A stretch of 64,000 bases of DNA, from positions 186,001-250,000 of the forward strand of contig JACATO010000334.1 of the NCBI GenBank assembly GCA_018389105.1, read 5' to 3'. The notes under the pieces are model-generated. The model had not been told where the DNA came from. It saw only the letters and a program-made list of their open reading frames with translations, and searched no databases. The stretch is from Nautilus pompilius. Taxonomy: Eukaryota > Mollusca > Cephalopoda > Nautilida > Nautilidae. Positions 1-10,800 of the stretch are shown here, piece after piece. Made by a program: the position numbers and the translations under genes. Within the stretch, counting starts at the first letter, position 1. Every line of letters begins with the position of its first letter.

Positions 1-1130
1 AACCATAGTGCTTCTTAATGCTATAGTTTTCTGGTCTTTTACATCTTTTGCCATTTCACTCACTCAACGTTTAACATTTCTTGGAGAGATGGAAAATTTC
101 TTTTACTAGAGTTAAAATCATTTCCTTATTTGGCAACTCATTGAATAAATATTCAGAGCTATTGAGAAACGACTCTCTTAAATATCCTCCATCTGCAAAA
201 GGGCTTACCATGCTTCACAATGCACATTTAAGTCTTATAACTTCCTTCTGAAACTTGACTTTCACCTGTCCTCATATATATTAAAATACTGCTTTGATTT
301 TTGTCTGCTGTTACTGCTCTTTAAATTACCTTTTTCGATGTCAGATTTCTTAGAGAATGACTTTTAATGCTTGGTTTGAAAATGCGTTCATATGCTTGAT
401 ATATGACACAACAACTTCACAGCAGAAAGCACAAACTGCATGATGCTTCTTGGGCATAAATCCAAATTGAGTTGTCCATGCATCTTGAACAGAACAAATG
501 CCTAAGGCCACATCTCTGACTGAATATTTCTTTATCTAGAAATTGAAAGGGAAAGCTATATATATATAATTATGCTAACTATTGTTCTGTTAACCTAATT
601 AAAGTGTCTGGAAAAGCAGAAATAACATTTTGTTAACTAATAAGTAGATGAAAGAAAATAGGTAAAATGAGACAAATAATTACTTAGAATTTAAGCATTT
701 TAACTCTGTTAACATGAATTTTAGAAAATTTATGGGTGTCCTTGTAATGCAATGAGTATGTAAACACTTTTCAGCTTAGCAAATTAGATTTGGTGCACTG
801 AAACCCAATTCCATTTGATTTTTTTTTGGCATTGCTCCAGTGCTTGCATAATGTCTTAGGCATCAGAACATGGAAAAGTTTCTATATTAAACACACACTT
901 TGCTGGTACACATTTGGTAGAAAATACAAAGTGCATTTTAAAAAGTGATCCTGATTGACAATGTGCCATACAAAACCTACATGTGTGCTATAGATTGCCA
1001 ACCCATGACTTGTATTCTTTTTTGCAGCATTGAGTGTCCAGGATTCAGAACAATACCTACCATCCATCAACTGAACTTGTTAATGGTTCCTTGATGTATT
1101 TTTAAAATTTCTATAGCGTATTATATTTAG
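1..1130. other. AT-rich intron or upstream sequence, no gene seen
   Basis: AT-rich sequence with no convincing exon, repeat or RNA. It presumably lies in a CFAP69 intron upstream of the first visible exon. The open stretches here are short and have unlikely protein composition. Confidence 0.5.
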
Positions 1131-1142
1131 CAGCAGCAACAG
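1131..1142 (+). repeat. target-site duplication, 5' copy
   Basis: CAGCAGCAACAG immediately precedes the retrotransposon. The identical 12-mer lies directly after its (CAA)n tail at 6396-6407. This marks the insertion boundaries, with the caution that the motif resembles the tail itself. Confidence 0.6.
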
Positions 1143-1529
1143 CCTGACTGCGAGGACCACCTCCACGTGGTGTCAGGCGAAACAAAGAGTCCTTGACCAC
1201 AGCAATGCAGAGGGTTTTTTTTTTTTCTTTCTTTCCAACGTCTGGGGCTTCCCGGCCCTAAGTCCCAGACGATCAACCCACAGGGCCACCCAAATTCCCC
1301 AAGATACGCCGGACCACATCCAGCGGTTCCTCCTGCTACGCGCCGATGATGTTGAAAGGAACCCCGACCTGCACCTCCATGTGGTGTCTGTGGGGGCCCA
1401 ACAACAAAAAAAGCCTTGTCGTGTGTCATCTGTCAGAAGTCAATCCACCAATGCTGTAGCGGCATGATGCGAGCGGAGACTGAGCAACAGTGACAAACCG
1501 GTGCCTATCAATGCCCCCAATGCTGCCCG

Positions 1530-2620
1530 CAAACAACCGTTCCAAACCAATGCTGCAAGTGCGGGAAGGGTTTCTGACTCCTCCAAAACAGGGCGACCTG
1601 CAGAGTCTGCAATGCACCAGCCCACCTTGTCTGCACGAACCTGTCCAGAGTAGAACGTGAGAAGCTGATCAGAGGCCTGAGGAGCTGGACTTGCTGCAAC
1701 ACGCTGCAGTTATCCACCCCGCCACAACCATCTCAACCGCCGCATTCAATCAACAAGCTGCAATCCACTAACCAACTGCCAGAAAGGACGGGTTTGGTGA
1801 CCCCCGTCACCAACACCAGCCAAGCCGAGAAGGTCAATTGTGCAGAGTGCCACAGAGTCATCAAGATGAACCCGAGAGCCGTATGTGTCACGTGTGGTCA
1901 ATCCCGTCACCTCGCCTGCACCCGCCTCCCACGCAGAGAACGAGAAAACATCTGAGATGGCTGCAGAGAGTGGCGTTGCTGCGGAACAACACCACCTCCA
2001 TCTTCGAATGTCCAGTCCAACCAATTTCCACCAACAGATCAAAGCAGCATAGAGTTCTGCTGACAAGACAAAGTACCAACCGATGATGAGGGACAGGCGC
2101 TCAGTGGCGGGAGTGACGAGCTGCCAAATTCCAACCAAAAACTAGATCCTGGTCGAGAGATGAGACGAACCAGAGCAGACATGTTGAGGGTGCTCCAGAC
2201 CCCGACAAGTAACGAGCAGCAGAGAAAACCCGAGCCATGCCACGAAGAAGACCCCGAAGTTCAAGATGTGACAACCCAAGCTGATGCCGCCGAGAACTCT
2301 CCCGATACGAGTCCAGCAAGAGAAACCGATGTGCCATCGCCGCAACTAGCAGAAGGGGACCAGTTACGATGCATCACCATTGAAGAATCGCTGAGACAAA
2401 CCAGAACGATCCCGTCGCTAGAGGGGGCGCGATGCGCAGCCTGTACCTCTCAGATCCGACAGGGGGCTCAGAGACTGGTCTGCTGCCTTTGCAAATCCCA
2501 ATACCATTTTCGCTGTATGATGACAAGCCGATTGCAGATGGAGAGAATGAAACAGATGCAGAAGTGGCAATGCAACCACTGCACCCAACAGCCAATAGCA
2601 GACAATGCCGCACAACAAAC
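1530..2620 (+). pseudogene. retrotransposon 5' region: three PHD-like zinc clusters
   Basis: Three Cys/His clusters can be read across shifted frames. The first, about 1520-1700, has CCKCGKGF, CRVCNAPAHLVC and a trailing WTCC. The second, about 1838-1980, has CAECHRVIKMNPRAVCVTCG, HLAC and WRCC. The third, about 2431-2585, has CAACTSQI, CCLCKSQYHFRC and WQCNHC. Each ends in a W-x-C-x2-C-like pattern, typical of PHD fingers. The third is fused in frame to the endonuclease in an ORF beginning about 2160. Frameshifts and stops separate the first two from it. Confidence 0.65.
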
Positions 2621-3345
2621 GACCCCCGAGCTAGATGGAAAGAGCCCCGGTGTACACCAACCCCAACTCCGCATTCTTCAGTGGAACGCCAATGGTATCC
2701 ACAGAGAGCTGCCTCTTTTGGAAGATCTCCTTGAAGCTACCAATGTGGACTTGGTGTGCATCCAAGAAAGTAAACTGCTACCCAAAGACAAGACGCCTGA
2801 GCTCCGCAACTTCTGTGCTGTTCGACGGGATCGACCAGTGCAAGGGGATGCGAGAGGGGGCGGTCTGCTGATGTACGTGAGGAAACAACTGCTATATAAA
2901 GTAGTCGGTAGCCAGACCAGTGACACGAGTGCCTTGGAGAAGCTGACAATCGAGATCCCTACCCCACAAATGCAGACGTTCACAGTTTCAAACTGGTATC
3001 TCCCCCCCCCCCCCGGAGAATTCTCGTTATCTGCAGAGGACTGGTTTCTCGTTGGTGGAACTCCAGATGGGCATCAAGGTGCATGGGATGATCTGCGCAG
3101 ACCTGAACGCTCACGACACAGCATGGGATCAGACAGCCAACCCTGATGAGAGAGGCGACTACCTTGCCAATACGGTGATGGACGCGAACGGAACCTTCCT
3201 CAACGACCCAGAGGTACCAACACCAAGATCCTGCCACAGGGTCCTTCTCCTCACCAGATGTAACAGTGGTCCACGCGGCCTTCCGAGACAAGTACGACTG
3301 GGAGCCCCTCGACACCCTCTCGTCTGATCATCAACCCATCATTCA
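2160..3345 (+). pseudogene. retrotransposon endonuclease segment (frameshifted)
   Basis: The frame open from 2160 to 3146 carries the third zinc cluster and the N-terminal half of an exonuclease-endonuclease-phosphatase domain: WNANG, CIQESKL and GGGLLMYV. It loses frame around the 13-C run at 3002-3014. The catalytic CADLNAHDTAWD is then read in the frame starting near 3052, and the final SSDHQPI motif in yet another frame near 3322. All key motifs survive, so nicking activity would be lost through frameshifts and not through active-site mutation. Confidence 0.75.
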
Positions 3346-3749
3346 TCACAATCCACTTCCCGGCTGAGAAGTTGAAGGGTATGAAACGGCTAGTCTGGGA
3401 CTGGAAAAGTGGGGACCTCCAGGCCTTTGCGGCAGCAGTAGAAGATCAATGGCCAACCCTGAATGCCTTGAAGAAGAACCCTTGACGCAGTTGTACCGAC
3501 ATTTTTGCGAAGTTGTGCGTGCAGCAGCCCGACGGCATATCGGACTGAAGGGAGTAGGAATGACCGGTGAATGCTGGAAGACGAGAGAGATAGCCGAGGC
3601 AGAGAGAGAAAGGGACGACTTCAGGGAGAGACTCAGCATTCAATCTGAAGAAGACAAAGGTAAAGACAGTGTGGTCAAGGAGCTGGTTAAGGAGAGGAAA
3701 GCGGAGATATGGGAGCGGAAGGTGACGTCGGCAAAAGGGAAAAAAAGAG

Positions 3750-4900
3750 ATGTGGTCCATCCTGCGGAGCCTGACAACAAATCAAAGCACCACTATAGCC
3801 CGAATCATCTCAGACAACGGCAAAAACTTCGTGAGCAAAAAGCAAAAAGGAGATGGCTTTGTCAAACTCTATCGGGACATGAGCAATCTCAAAATTGAAA
3901 AGCATGAGAGAGGGATGAAGAAGGCCTTGAACAGTCGACTGAGGGGCGAGTCAATGGATTCTGAAGAATGTCAAGCCTTCACGCTAGAAGAGGTGAAAGC
4001 AGCCCTGCATAGCCTGAACCCGACAAAAGCAGCAGGGCCAGATCAGATCCACCCGAGACTCCTACACCACTTAGGTCCGGTAGCAGTTTCCATGCTCTTG
4101 GTGATCTTCAACAAGTCGTGGTCAAACACCAAAGTCCCCCAAGAATGGAGAGTTGCGGATATTCGACCGGTGCCGAAAGGGGGGAAGGACCTACAAAAAC
4201 TGGAGAGCTATAGCCCACCCAATCTCTCTAACGTCGACAATAGGCAAAACGATGGAGCGACTTTTCACCAACTGGCTCAGATATCTCACCGAAGCAAAAC
4301 ATCTCCTGACAGAGAACCAAGCAGCGGGGTTTCGCCACGGACATAGTACCGTGGACCAACTGCTCAGAATGTCCCAATCGATAAGTGATGCCTTCCAACA
4401 CTCCCCAATGCAGTGGACCCTGGTGGCGCTGATCGACTACTTGAGAGCTTATGACAAAGTGTGGAAAGATGCCCTGTTGATGAAGATGTCCCAAAAGGGC
4501 ATTCCAAGTCACATGGTCAGATGGGTCCAAGCATGGTTGTCGAATCGGCTCTACTGGGTGACGTTTGACGGAGTGAAGAGCAAGAAGGTTACGTTCAAGC
4601 AAGGCGTCCCACAGGGGTCGGTCCTGTCACTGCTCCTGTTTCTTTTCTACATTGACGACCTCGCAACAATGATAGAAGCCCCCCCCCCAAGTCAGCCTCT
4701 TCGCCGATGACGTTGCAGTATGGGTACAGGATGCTGACCTGAGGCGTGCTGAGGTGAAGCTGCAGAAGGTCCTCGATGGCATGGCGAACTGGAGCACCAA
4801 GTGGAAGATGGAACTATCGATCCAAAAGTCTGAATGCTCCTTCTTCAGCACCAACACACACGAAAAGCTAGTTGGTGCCCTACCCTACACCTTAACGGGC
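3750..4900 (+). pseudogene. retrotransposon reverse transcriptase segment (frameshifted)
   Basis: RT motifs in order: SLNPTKAAGPDQIHPRLLHH, QAAGFRHGHSTVDQL, the aspartate block LIDYLRAYDKVWKDALL, GVPQGSVLSLLL, and SLFADDVAVW with the catalytic pair DD. The last motif is shifted relative to the previous one by the 10-C run at 4679-4688. An earlier frame change lies near 4200-4250. The FADD form of the active site is typical of I/R1/Jockey-like RTs. Confidence 0.8.
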
Positions 4901-5117
4901 AACAGATCAGGTACAACCCAAACCCGAAGTTCCTGGGAGTGATGTACGATCGACAGCTCACCTTTGGCCTGCATGCATCAATTGTCGGCAGCAAGATGAA
5001 GCAACAGGCTGGAGCGTTACGGTGCTTGGCGTTAACTGATTGGGGATACGAGAAGACCACCCTGCGGTCCACCTACATTGCCACTGGTAGGTCGACCGTC
5101 GAGTATGCAGCGGTGGC

Positions 5118-6002
5118 ATGGCTACCGTGGGTATCAGCGTCAACAATGGAGAAGTTAGAATCCTGGCAGAAGCAAACTTCCCGACCGTTGCTACCAGGGC
5201 CTCCCAGCTCAGCACGATAACCATGGAGAAGTCCCTCCGAATGGCCGAAACCAACCCCAGACGACAAACAGCATTGACCAAGGTCCGGCAACGGACGAAG
5301 AAGCAAAGTTGGCGAGTGAAGGCTGGCAACAGATGGAGATCCATCTTCGGATCAGCACAGCCAGAGAAGGCTCCTGATCTCCTGCCACCTTGGATGCAGA
5401 CTGGAAACCACGTCTTTGAGGTGGAAGGTACAAAGACGGGTGAGGTGGAGAAAGACAGAGCAAGGGCAATGCAGCGACTAACGGAGGACTGGAGTTCATT
5501 CGACCTTACTATCTACACCAATGGTTCGGCGACGAACGGTAACACTACAGGCAGTGGGAGCAGCATTGCCACCACTGGCCACCCATGTGATCCAACTATC
5601 CACCGTTCCTATGCTATCCCGACCGGCAAATGGTACTCGTCCTATCAGGCCAAGATGAAGGCGATCAAAAAGGCTTTGCAGATTTTGCAGGCAGAAGAGA
5701 CCCCTCGGAAAGCCCATATAGTCAGTGACAGCCAATCCGTCCTGCTTTGCATCAAAGACCTTCAACCTGCCAACCCATTGAAGAACGCAGACGACAAAAT
5801 TATCCTGACCCTCCTCTCTACCCTTGGTGACAGCGGGTGCCAGATAACCTTTACCTGGTGCCCAAGCCACTGCGGGATAGTTGGTAACGAAATGGCGGAT
5901 GAGCAAGCCAGGGAAGGTGCAGCACCAGCCAAGATGGAAATGACTACTAGCCACGAGAGGGAACCCCATCACCAACGAGAGGATCCGCAGAGTATATGGT
6001 GA
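5118..6002 (+). pseudogene. retrotransposon RNase H segment
   Basis: A frame of 294 codons contains an RNase H domain: LTIYTNGSATNG (with Asn in place of the usual first catalytic Asp), SSYQAKMKAIKKAL (Lys-Met where Ala-Glu is usual), HIVSDSQSVLLCI, and WCPSHCGIVGNEMADEQA. Two of the four acidic catalytic positions therefore look substituted. Downstream, a CCHC-like remnant (MGEETAEHMVYNCP) is read near 6154-6205. An RNase H domain supports placement in the I group. Confidence 0.75.
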
Positions 6003-6395
6003 ATGCGGAGAGAAACTCGACCGCAGAGCAGACGCAATGCTGTCAAGGAAGGAGCAGACGACGATGTGCCGATTGAGGAGCAGACATCCGGAGCTCAAGT
6101 ACTGTCTGCATAAGATCGGGCAAGCCGTCGACGTCATATGTTGAAAATGTGGAATGGGAGAGGAGACAGCGGAACACATGGTCTACAACTGCCCCCGCAT
6201 CCACCACCCACCTCTCGAACAGACACCCTCCGACGCCCTGGCGACGGACCCGCTGGGCGTGCTGAAATATGGGAGAAATGGAGCTCCGCGTCCGACCTTC
6301 CAGACGTCTCAAAACCTGGCCCCCTCAACCATTAACCCCGCCCCCAACCCTCCCAAGAAACCCTTTGCAGAGCTGCTCAACAACAACAACAACAA

Positions 6396-6407
6396 CAGCA
6401 GCAACAG
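6396..6407 (+). repeat. target-site duplication, 3' copy
   Basis: CAGCAGCAACAG following the (CAA)n tail, identical to 1131-1142. Because the tail is also CAA/CAG-like, part of the match could be chance or microsatellite drift. Confidence 0.55.
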
Positions 6408-7708
6408 AGGTTCTTAGAGCTAATCTTTATTTATTTGTGATTGAGGCTCAATTCTCAGCTTTGAGGACATCTTAACCTTCTCCCTGTCCTGTTGCTGATG
6501 TTGTTGTGGCTATCATGTATTATTGCTATTAAAAAAAACTATAATTAAATTGTATTGATTTAACAGTGGCTCTGTTAACTTGTTGTCTAGTGTATGCTTA
6601 CTAGCTTTATACTTGAATGCATGGACACTCTTACACAAGCATGTCATTTACAATATGTAGAGATGAGTTAAAGAGATAAAAAGAATTTACAAAAGTTACT
6701 AAGATTATTTATAAATACAGTTGATTCCACTGGGAAAATTTTTAAGCTAAATTTTAATTAATTGTTTGCAATTGAATATTTAAACAGCTAAATGAAATTT
6801 AACACAAAGAACTGTAAAGTTATTTGAGTATGGAACAGCAGTCATACATCATTTTTACATGAGGGATTTGAAACTTGAAAATATGAATTTTGAACACAAT
6901 GCTAAAGTGTGATGATCAATAGACACACTAAAGCTTAATGCTTATAGATAGAACTTTTTTTAGGCTCCATCATTTTATGATTAACTGTGCAGGCCTGAAG
7001 TATTCATTTAAAACAAGATATTTCTAGATTAGCAAGAATCTAGCTGGGGTGTTCCTTGAACTTAGATTTAGTTTATTTAAAGTATTTCAGAAAATTAAAA
7101 CTACCCAGGTGCTGTAGTTGTGACACTTTTAAATTGTTAGATGGTTTAAGTATTTAGTAGAATATATTACCTCGATTTTAGGATATAAATTATGAGATTA
7201 TGAATTGAAACAAATCAAGTATAGAGCAAGATTTGATATTAGGAGTAGATATTTTTACTCATAAGTTGAATGTCATGGCCACCATGCTTTGTATTTTCTT
7301 TTCTTTAACTGTTTTGCTGCTAAGTTTTCTCAATGTATAGCATATAAGACCAGTAGTTTTTCACCTCATATGTAATAAAAAAATTACTATTAATGAATCA
7401 AAGCGGCTGTTTTATAAGTAGTTCAGCAGGGCACAATGCTACCTCAACCACAATGTGTGGCCTGCCGCAGTGAAACAGTTAATGGTTTACCGTGTAAATA
7501 AATCATAGTCCCTTCATTCATCAGATTTCACAATAAAACTTTAAACCTACATCATAAATTGAATAGATTAAAAAAAAAAGAATAAAGGCAATAGAAAAAG
7601 TAAACTAAAAACCTATGTGGACAAGAGTGTGCTTTGAAATTTAGATAAATTCTTATTGTTTATTCAACTTTTTTATAACATGTTAATTTTTTTTTTACCC
7701 CCTAACAG
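6408..7708. other. intron sequence, nothing recognised
   Basis: AT-rich sequence between the retrotransposon and the first CFAP69 exon. No exon, RNA or transposon terminal repeat was recognised. A T-rich acceptor tract closes the interval. Confidence 0.5.
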
Positions 7709-7824
7709 CAATTCTATCCAGTCTGACTGACAGTAAAATTGCGAATGATGCTGTGGATATAGAGATGCAGACGAACATGCTGGTTGTCCTATCATTTCTG
7801 TGTGATGGAGATTACAACAGAAAA
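7709..7824 (+). CDS. CFAP69: CFAP69 exon 1 of window
   Basis: The acceptor is CCTAACAG after a T-rich tract and the donor is AAA|GTAACA. The exon begins with the last two bases of a split codon and ends on a complete codon. It encodes ILSSLTDSKIAND followed by an alpha-helical stretch, MLVVLSFLCDGDYNRK, of armadillo-like character. It joins in phase to the next exon. The preceding exon is not visible in the window; the retrotransposon at 1143-6395 lies in the intron upstream. Confidence 0.8.
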
Positions 7825-10800
7825 GTAACACAATATTTTAAAAAATAATAAAAGCATTTGTATCATGTAATGAGTTACGGAGCTCACTTGCTCTTAATGT
7901 GAAGAAAATAATTCTTGTATGAGATTTTTAAGATACCCTTTGTGTATCAGAAACAAGAGAATAATTGAAATTTCATATCACTCGTAAAATAAATCATTTT
8001 CTTCTTTTAAAAAGAAATTAATTTTTTCCTCTCTGACTCTCTATATCTATATCCATATTTAATCCTAGCAGAATAGTGACATTTTGGCATGTTAGATCAT
8101 ACTGAAAACTTCTAATGATGTACCCTTTTTTAAAGTGAATGAATATTAATGCCTTCCATTTATATTTGTAATGGATTCCATAAAATGTACTTAATAAGAG
8201 GACATATTGTATAATTAGTATTTGTCTATGGATTGGATAGTTGTAGTGCCAAACTAACTTATTTTTCTTTAACTAATGGAAGGAAATCCTGGCTATGGAG
8301 ATTGTTGGTGTCTTGCTTCATTATCTGAAAACTGACGCTGAGCTGTTTGCCAGTGGTTTGGGTCACAACAAGTTGATCTTAGCTGCAGTAGACTGTATCT
8401 GGTAAGTGATCTACTAAGTAGGGATTTGTGACAGCAAATCATTTTACATGTTAATGATAAGAATATCCCTACTTCTCAATCATGTTTAATAGGTGATATC
8501 TATAAATGATAAGTGATATATTAGGCTTTCGTTTGTAAAACCAGTGAAACCTTGAAAATGCATAGTTTCCAGTTTGCAGAAGCTCTATGGAAAACTATTT
8601 TTGCCAGTTTTTTTTTAAATTTTTTTTAAAGTGGCATCAAGGTAAAACTATCTAAGAGGATCATTCGATAGTTTTTTTTATGTTAAACTTAAAAACTCAG
8701 TATTTTAAAAGCTTGACTGACCTTGTTTTAGTTTTAGGAGGCCAAGGCAGGAAATAGCCACTGTTCCAGTTCTCATTTTTGTTTTGACTGCTTATCTGTT
8801 TTAGCTCACCTTTTATAGTTTCTGCTCTCCATTGCAGTTGTTATCACTGTAATATGTCTGCTACATATTGGTTTTGGCTCCCTGTATCACCTGGTAAACT
8901 TTTCACCTTCTATGCTCTTGATCTTTTGCCTGGGCCAATCCATGTTTTATGTACTCATCCCCTTTTGGTACCTTCCTTCAGATATCTTATTGCCTCAAAG
9001 CTGTTTTACCCTATTGTTGTCGCAGCATCTCCTTGCCTGTTCCAGCCAGTATTTCTGAAAACTATCCTACTTGTGCATTCCACCTTTCTTCCACTCTCAC
9101 ACTTTACAAGTAAAACTATTTTTTAACATCCAAAATAAAGTTATTAGCTCTTCTTTAAGCATACAGCACTTCTGTGCATCTAGTAGGTGCAAGAATTTTG
9201 AAAAGTGAGAAGTTTACAGAGCAGGCTACTGGAGAGCAGGGTTAGAAATTTCTCATTAGCCCACATTAAAAATGGCAGTAAAATAAATAAGAAACACTTG
9301 AAAAACAAGAACTGTTAGAAATGCTATGAAAAGTAAACTGTTGATTATTTAATTTAATTTTACATGCATTAATAAAATATGATAAAATTAAAGCTTAAGC
9401 AGAAGAAACTTCATTTATATTTAGCTTGTCTCCTGTTCATTTTCCATGACTCTTAAGTGTAAGCTGCTTGTCTTTATAATTCATGACTTTATTTCTTATT
9501 TCTCCAAAAAGCTACATTTTGAAAATACATTTTTAATATGCATATTTTTCAGTTAATTGTTTATATTGGTACATCTGCATTTAGATGAGCTTTCTTTTAA
9601 TATTAAAAATTAATATTGACAGCTGTTCTTAGTGTAAACCAGTGTGAAAGATGAAATTAATAGAGTTTTATTTATCTATTTTTTGTCTGGAAAAGTGAGG
9701 GGGTGTATAAAAGCTCAGATGGTTTCCTGTCCTCTTGTAACAGCTAAATTAAACCATGCAGTTGATTTTGTTTTTTATGTTAATTGATTTTTTACTCTCA
9801 GGCAGTTGACAGAAACTATTAGCAGCAGGAAAAGCTGCGAGGAACTCAGGGAACTTCAATGCCCAAAAAACAAGTTGGCTAAAATTCTGCTGTGGGTACT
9901 GGTTAAGAAGATTTTTTGGATTGGGTTGCTCTTATTTTCTGTCCCTAAATAGGTTCACAACTAAAAGAAAACCATCAAAGTCCTAAAAATGATAAAGTGT
10001 GTTTTTGTTTATTACAATAGTCATCAGTCCAAGGAAACAAAACAAAAAAAACAGAAGTAAGAACAATAATGACAAATTCTGATATAATTACCAAGCTGTA
10101 CTAAAATGGTTTGTTTATCTTTTGTTTGAGATGTACCTGAAAGTATTCAAGATACAATTGATAATCTGACTGGCTTTGCTCTCTGTGCTTTTTTGAACCA
10201 ATAACCTGTTAAGTCATTATTCTGTATAAGCAGCATTTTTATGGTATTTCTACCTAGTGCACCTTCTGACATATTATACTGCAGGCTTAAAAAAACAGAT
10301 TTTTTAAATATGTTTCATTCTTCTTAAACCAACATCAATCACTTGTGTAAGAAGTTTATATAGCCTTAGAAAGACTCATGTATTTAAGACTATAAGCTAA
10401 AATACAAGGTACATGCAAATGATAAAGAAATTATTAAAACATGCTGGAATTTTTTGTTTCTTTGTTATTGTTTTTTACAGGTGTAGTATTTGTGGATGTG
10501 ATATTTTGGAAAACTACTTTCTGGAAAAAGAAGGGATCTTTCTGTTTATGGATCTCTTGGAAGTGAGTTCCTATGTAAATTGCATACAGTCAAGTCAACA
10601 GATTTAGTTCATTCAATTATTAAGAGGATAAAAAGCAAATTTAATTAAAATGTCAAACAGTATGATAAAATTATAGCAAACACAAAAAATTTTGTTTGAC
10701 TAATCAGCAGAATTACTTTTATTTATAAATGGTTGGTGGCATACAGCAAAGTTATTGGGTTCCCATAAAAACTAGATGATTAATTTGGGCACCTTGTTAG

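Larger units (their letters stand above)
1143..6395 (+). mobile_element. I-superfamily non-LTR retrotransposon, near full length, frameshifted
   Basis: A 5.25-kb element, much richer in G and C than its surroundings, encoding the module order of I-type LINEs. First come zinc-binding (PHD-like) Cys/His clusters, about 1530-2560. Then an apurinic-type endonuclease (LRILQWNANG at about 2668, VDLVCIQESKL, CADLNAHDTAWD, SSDHQPI). Then reverse transcriptase (KAAGPDQI, QAAGFRHGHSTVDQL, GVPQGSVLS, LFADDVAVW), and an RNase H domain (IYTNGSATNG, HIVSDSQSVLL, WCPSHCGIVGNEMAD). It ends in a short (CAA)n tail instead of poly(A), as in the I group. Reading frames are broken several times, two of them at long C runs (3002-3014 and 4679-4688), so it is probably dead. 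It sits in the same orientation as CFAP69. Confidence 0.9.

Noticed and set aside
5496..6179. 227-codon open frame on the minus strand
   Set aside because: It lies opposite the RNase H region of the retrotransposon, and its sequence has no protein-like pattern. It is a mirror of the sense coding frame.
8854..9126. 90-codon open frame on the + strand
   Set aside because: Pyrimidine-rich intron sequence; composition is hydrophobic without motifs and it has no splice or start context.
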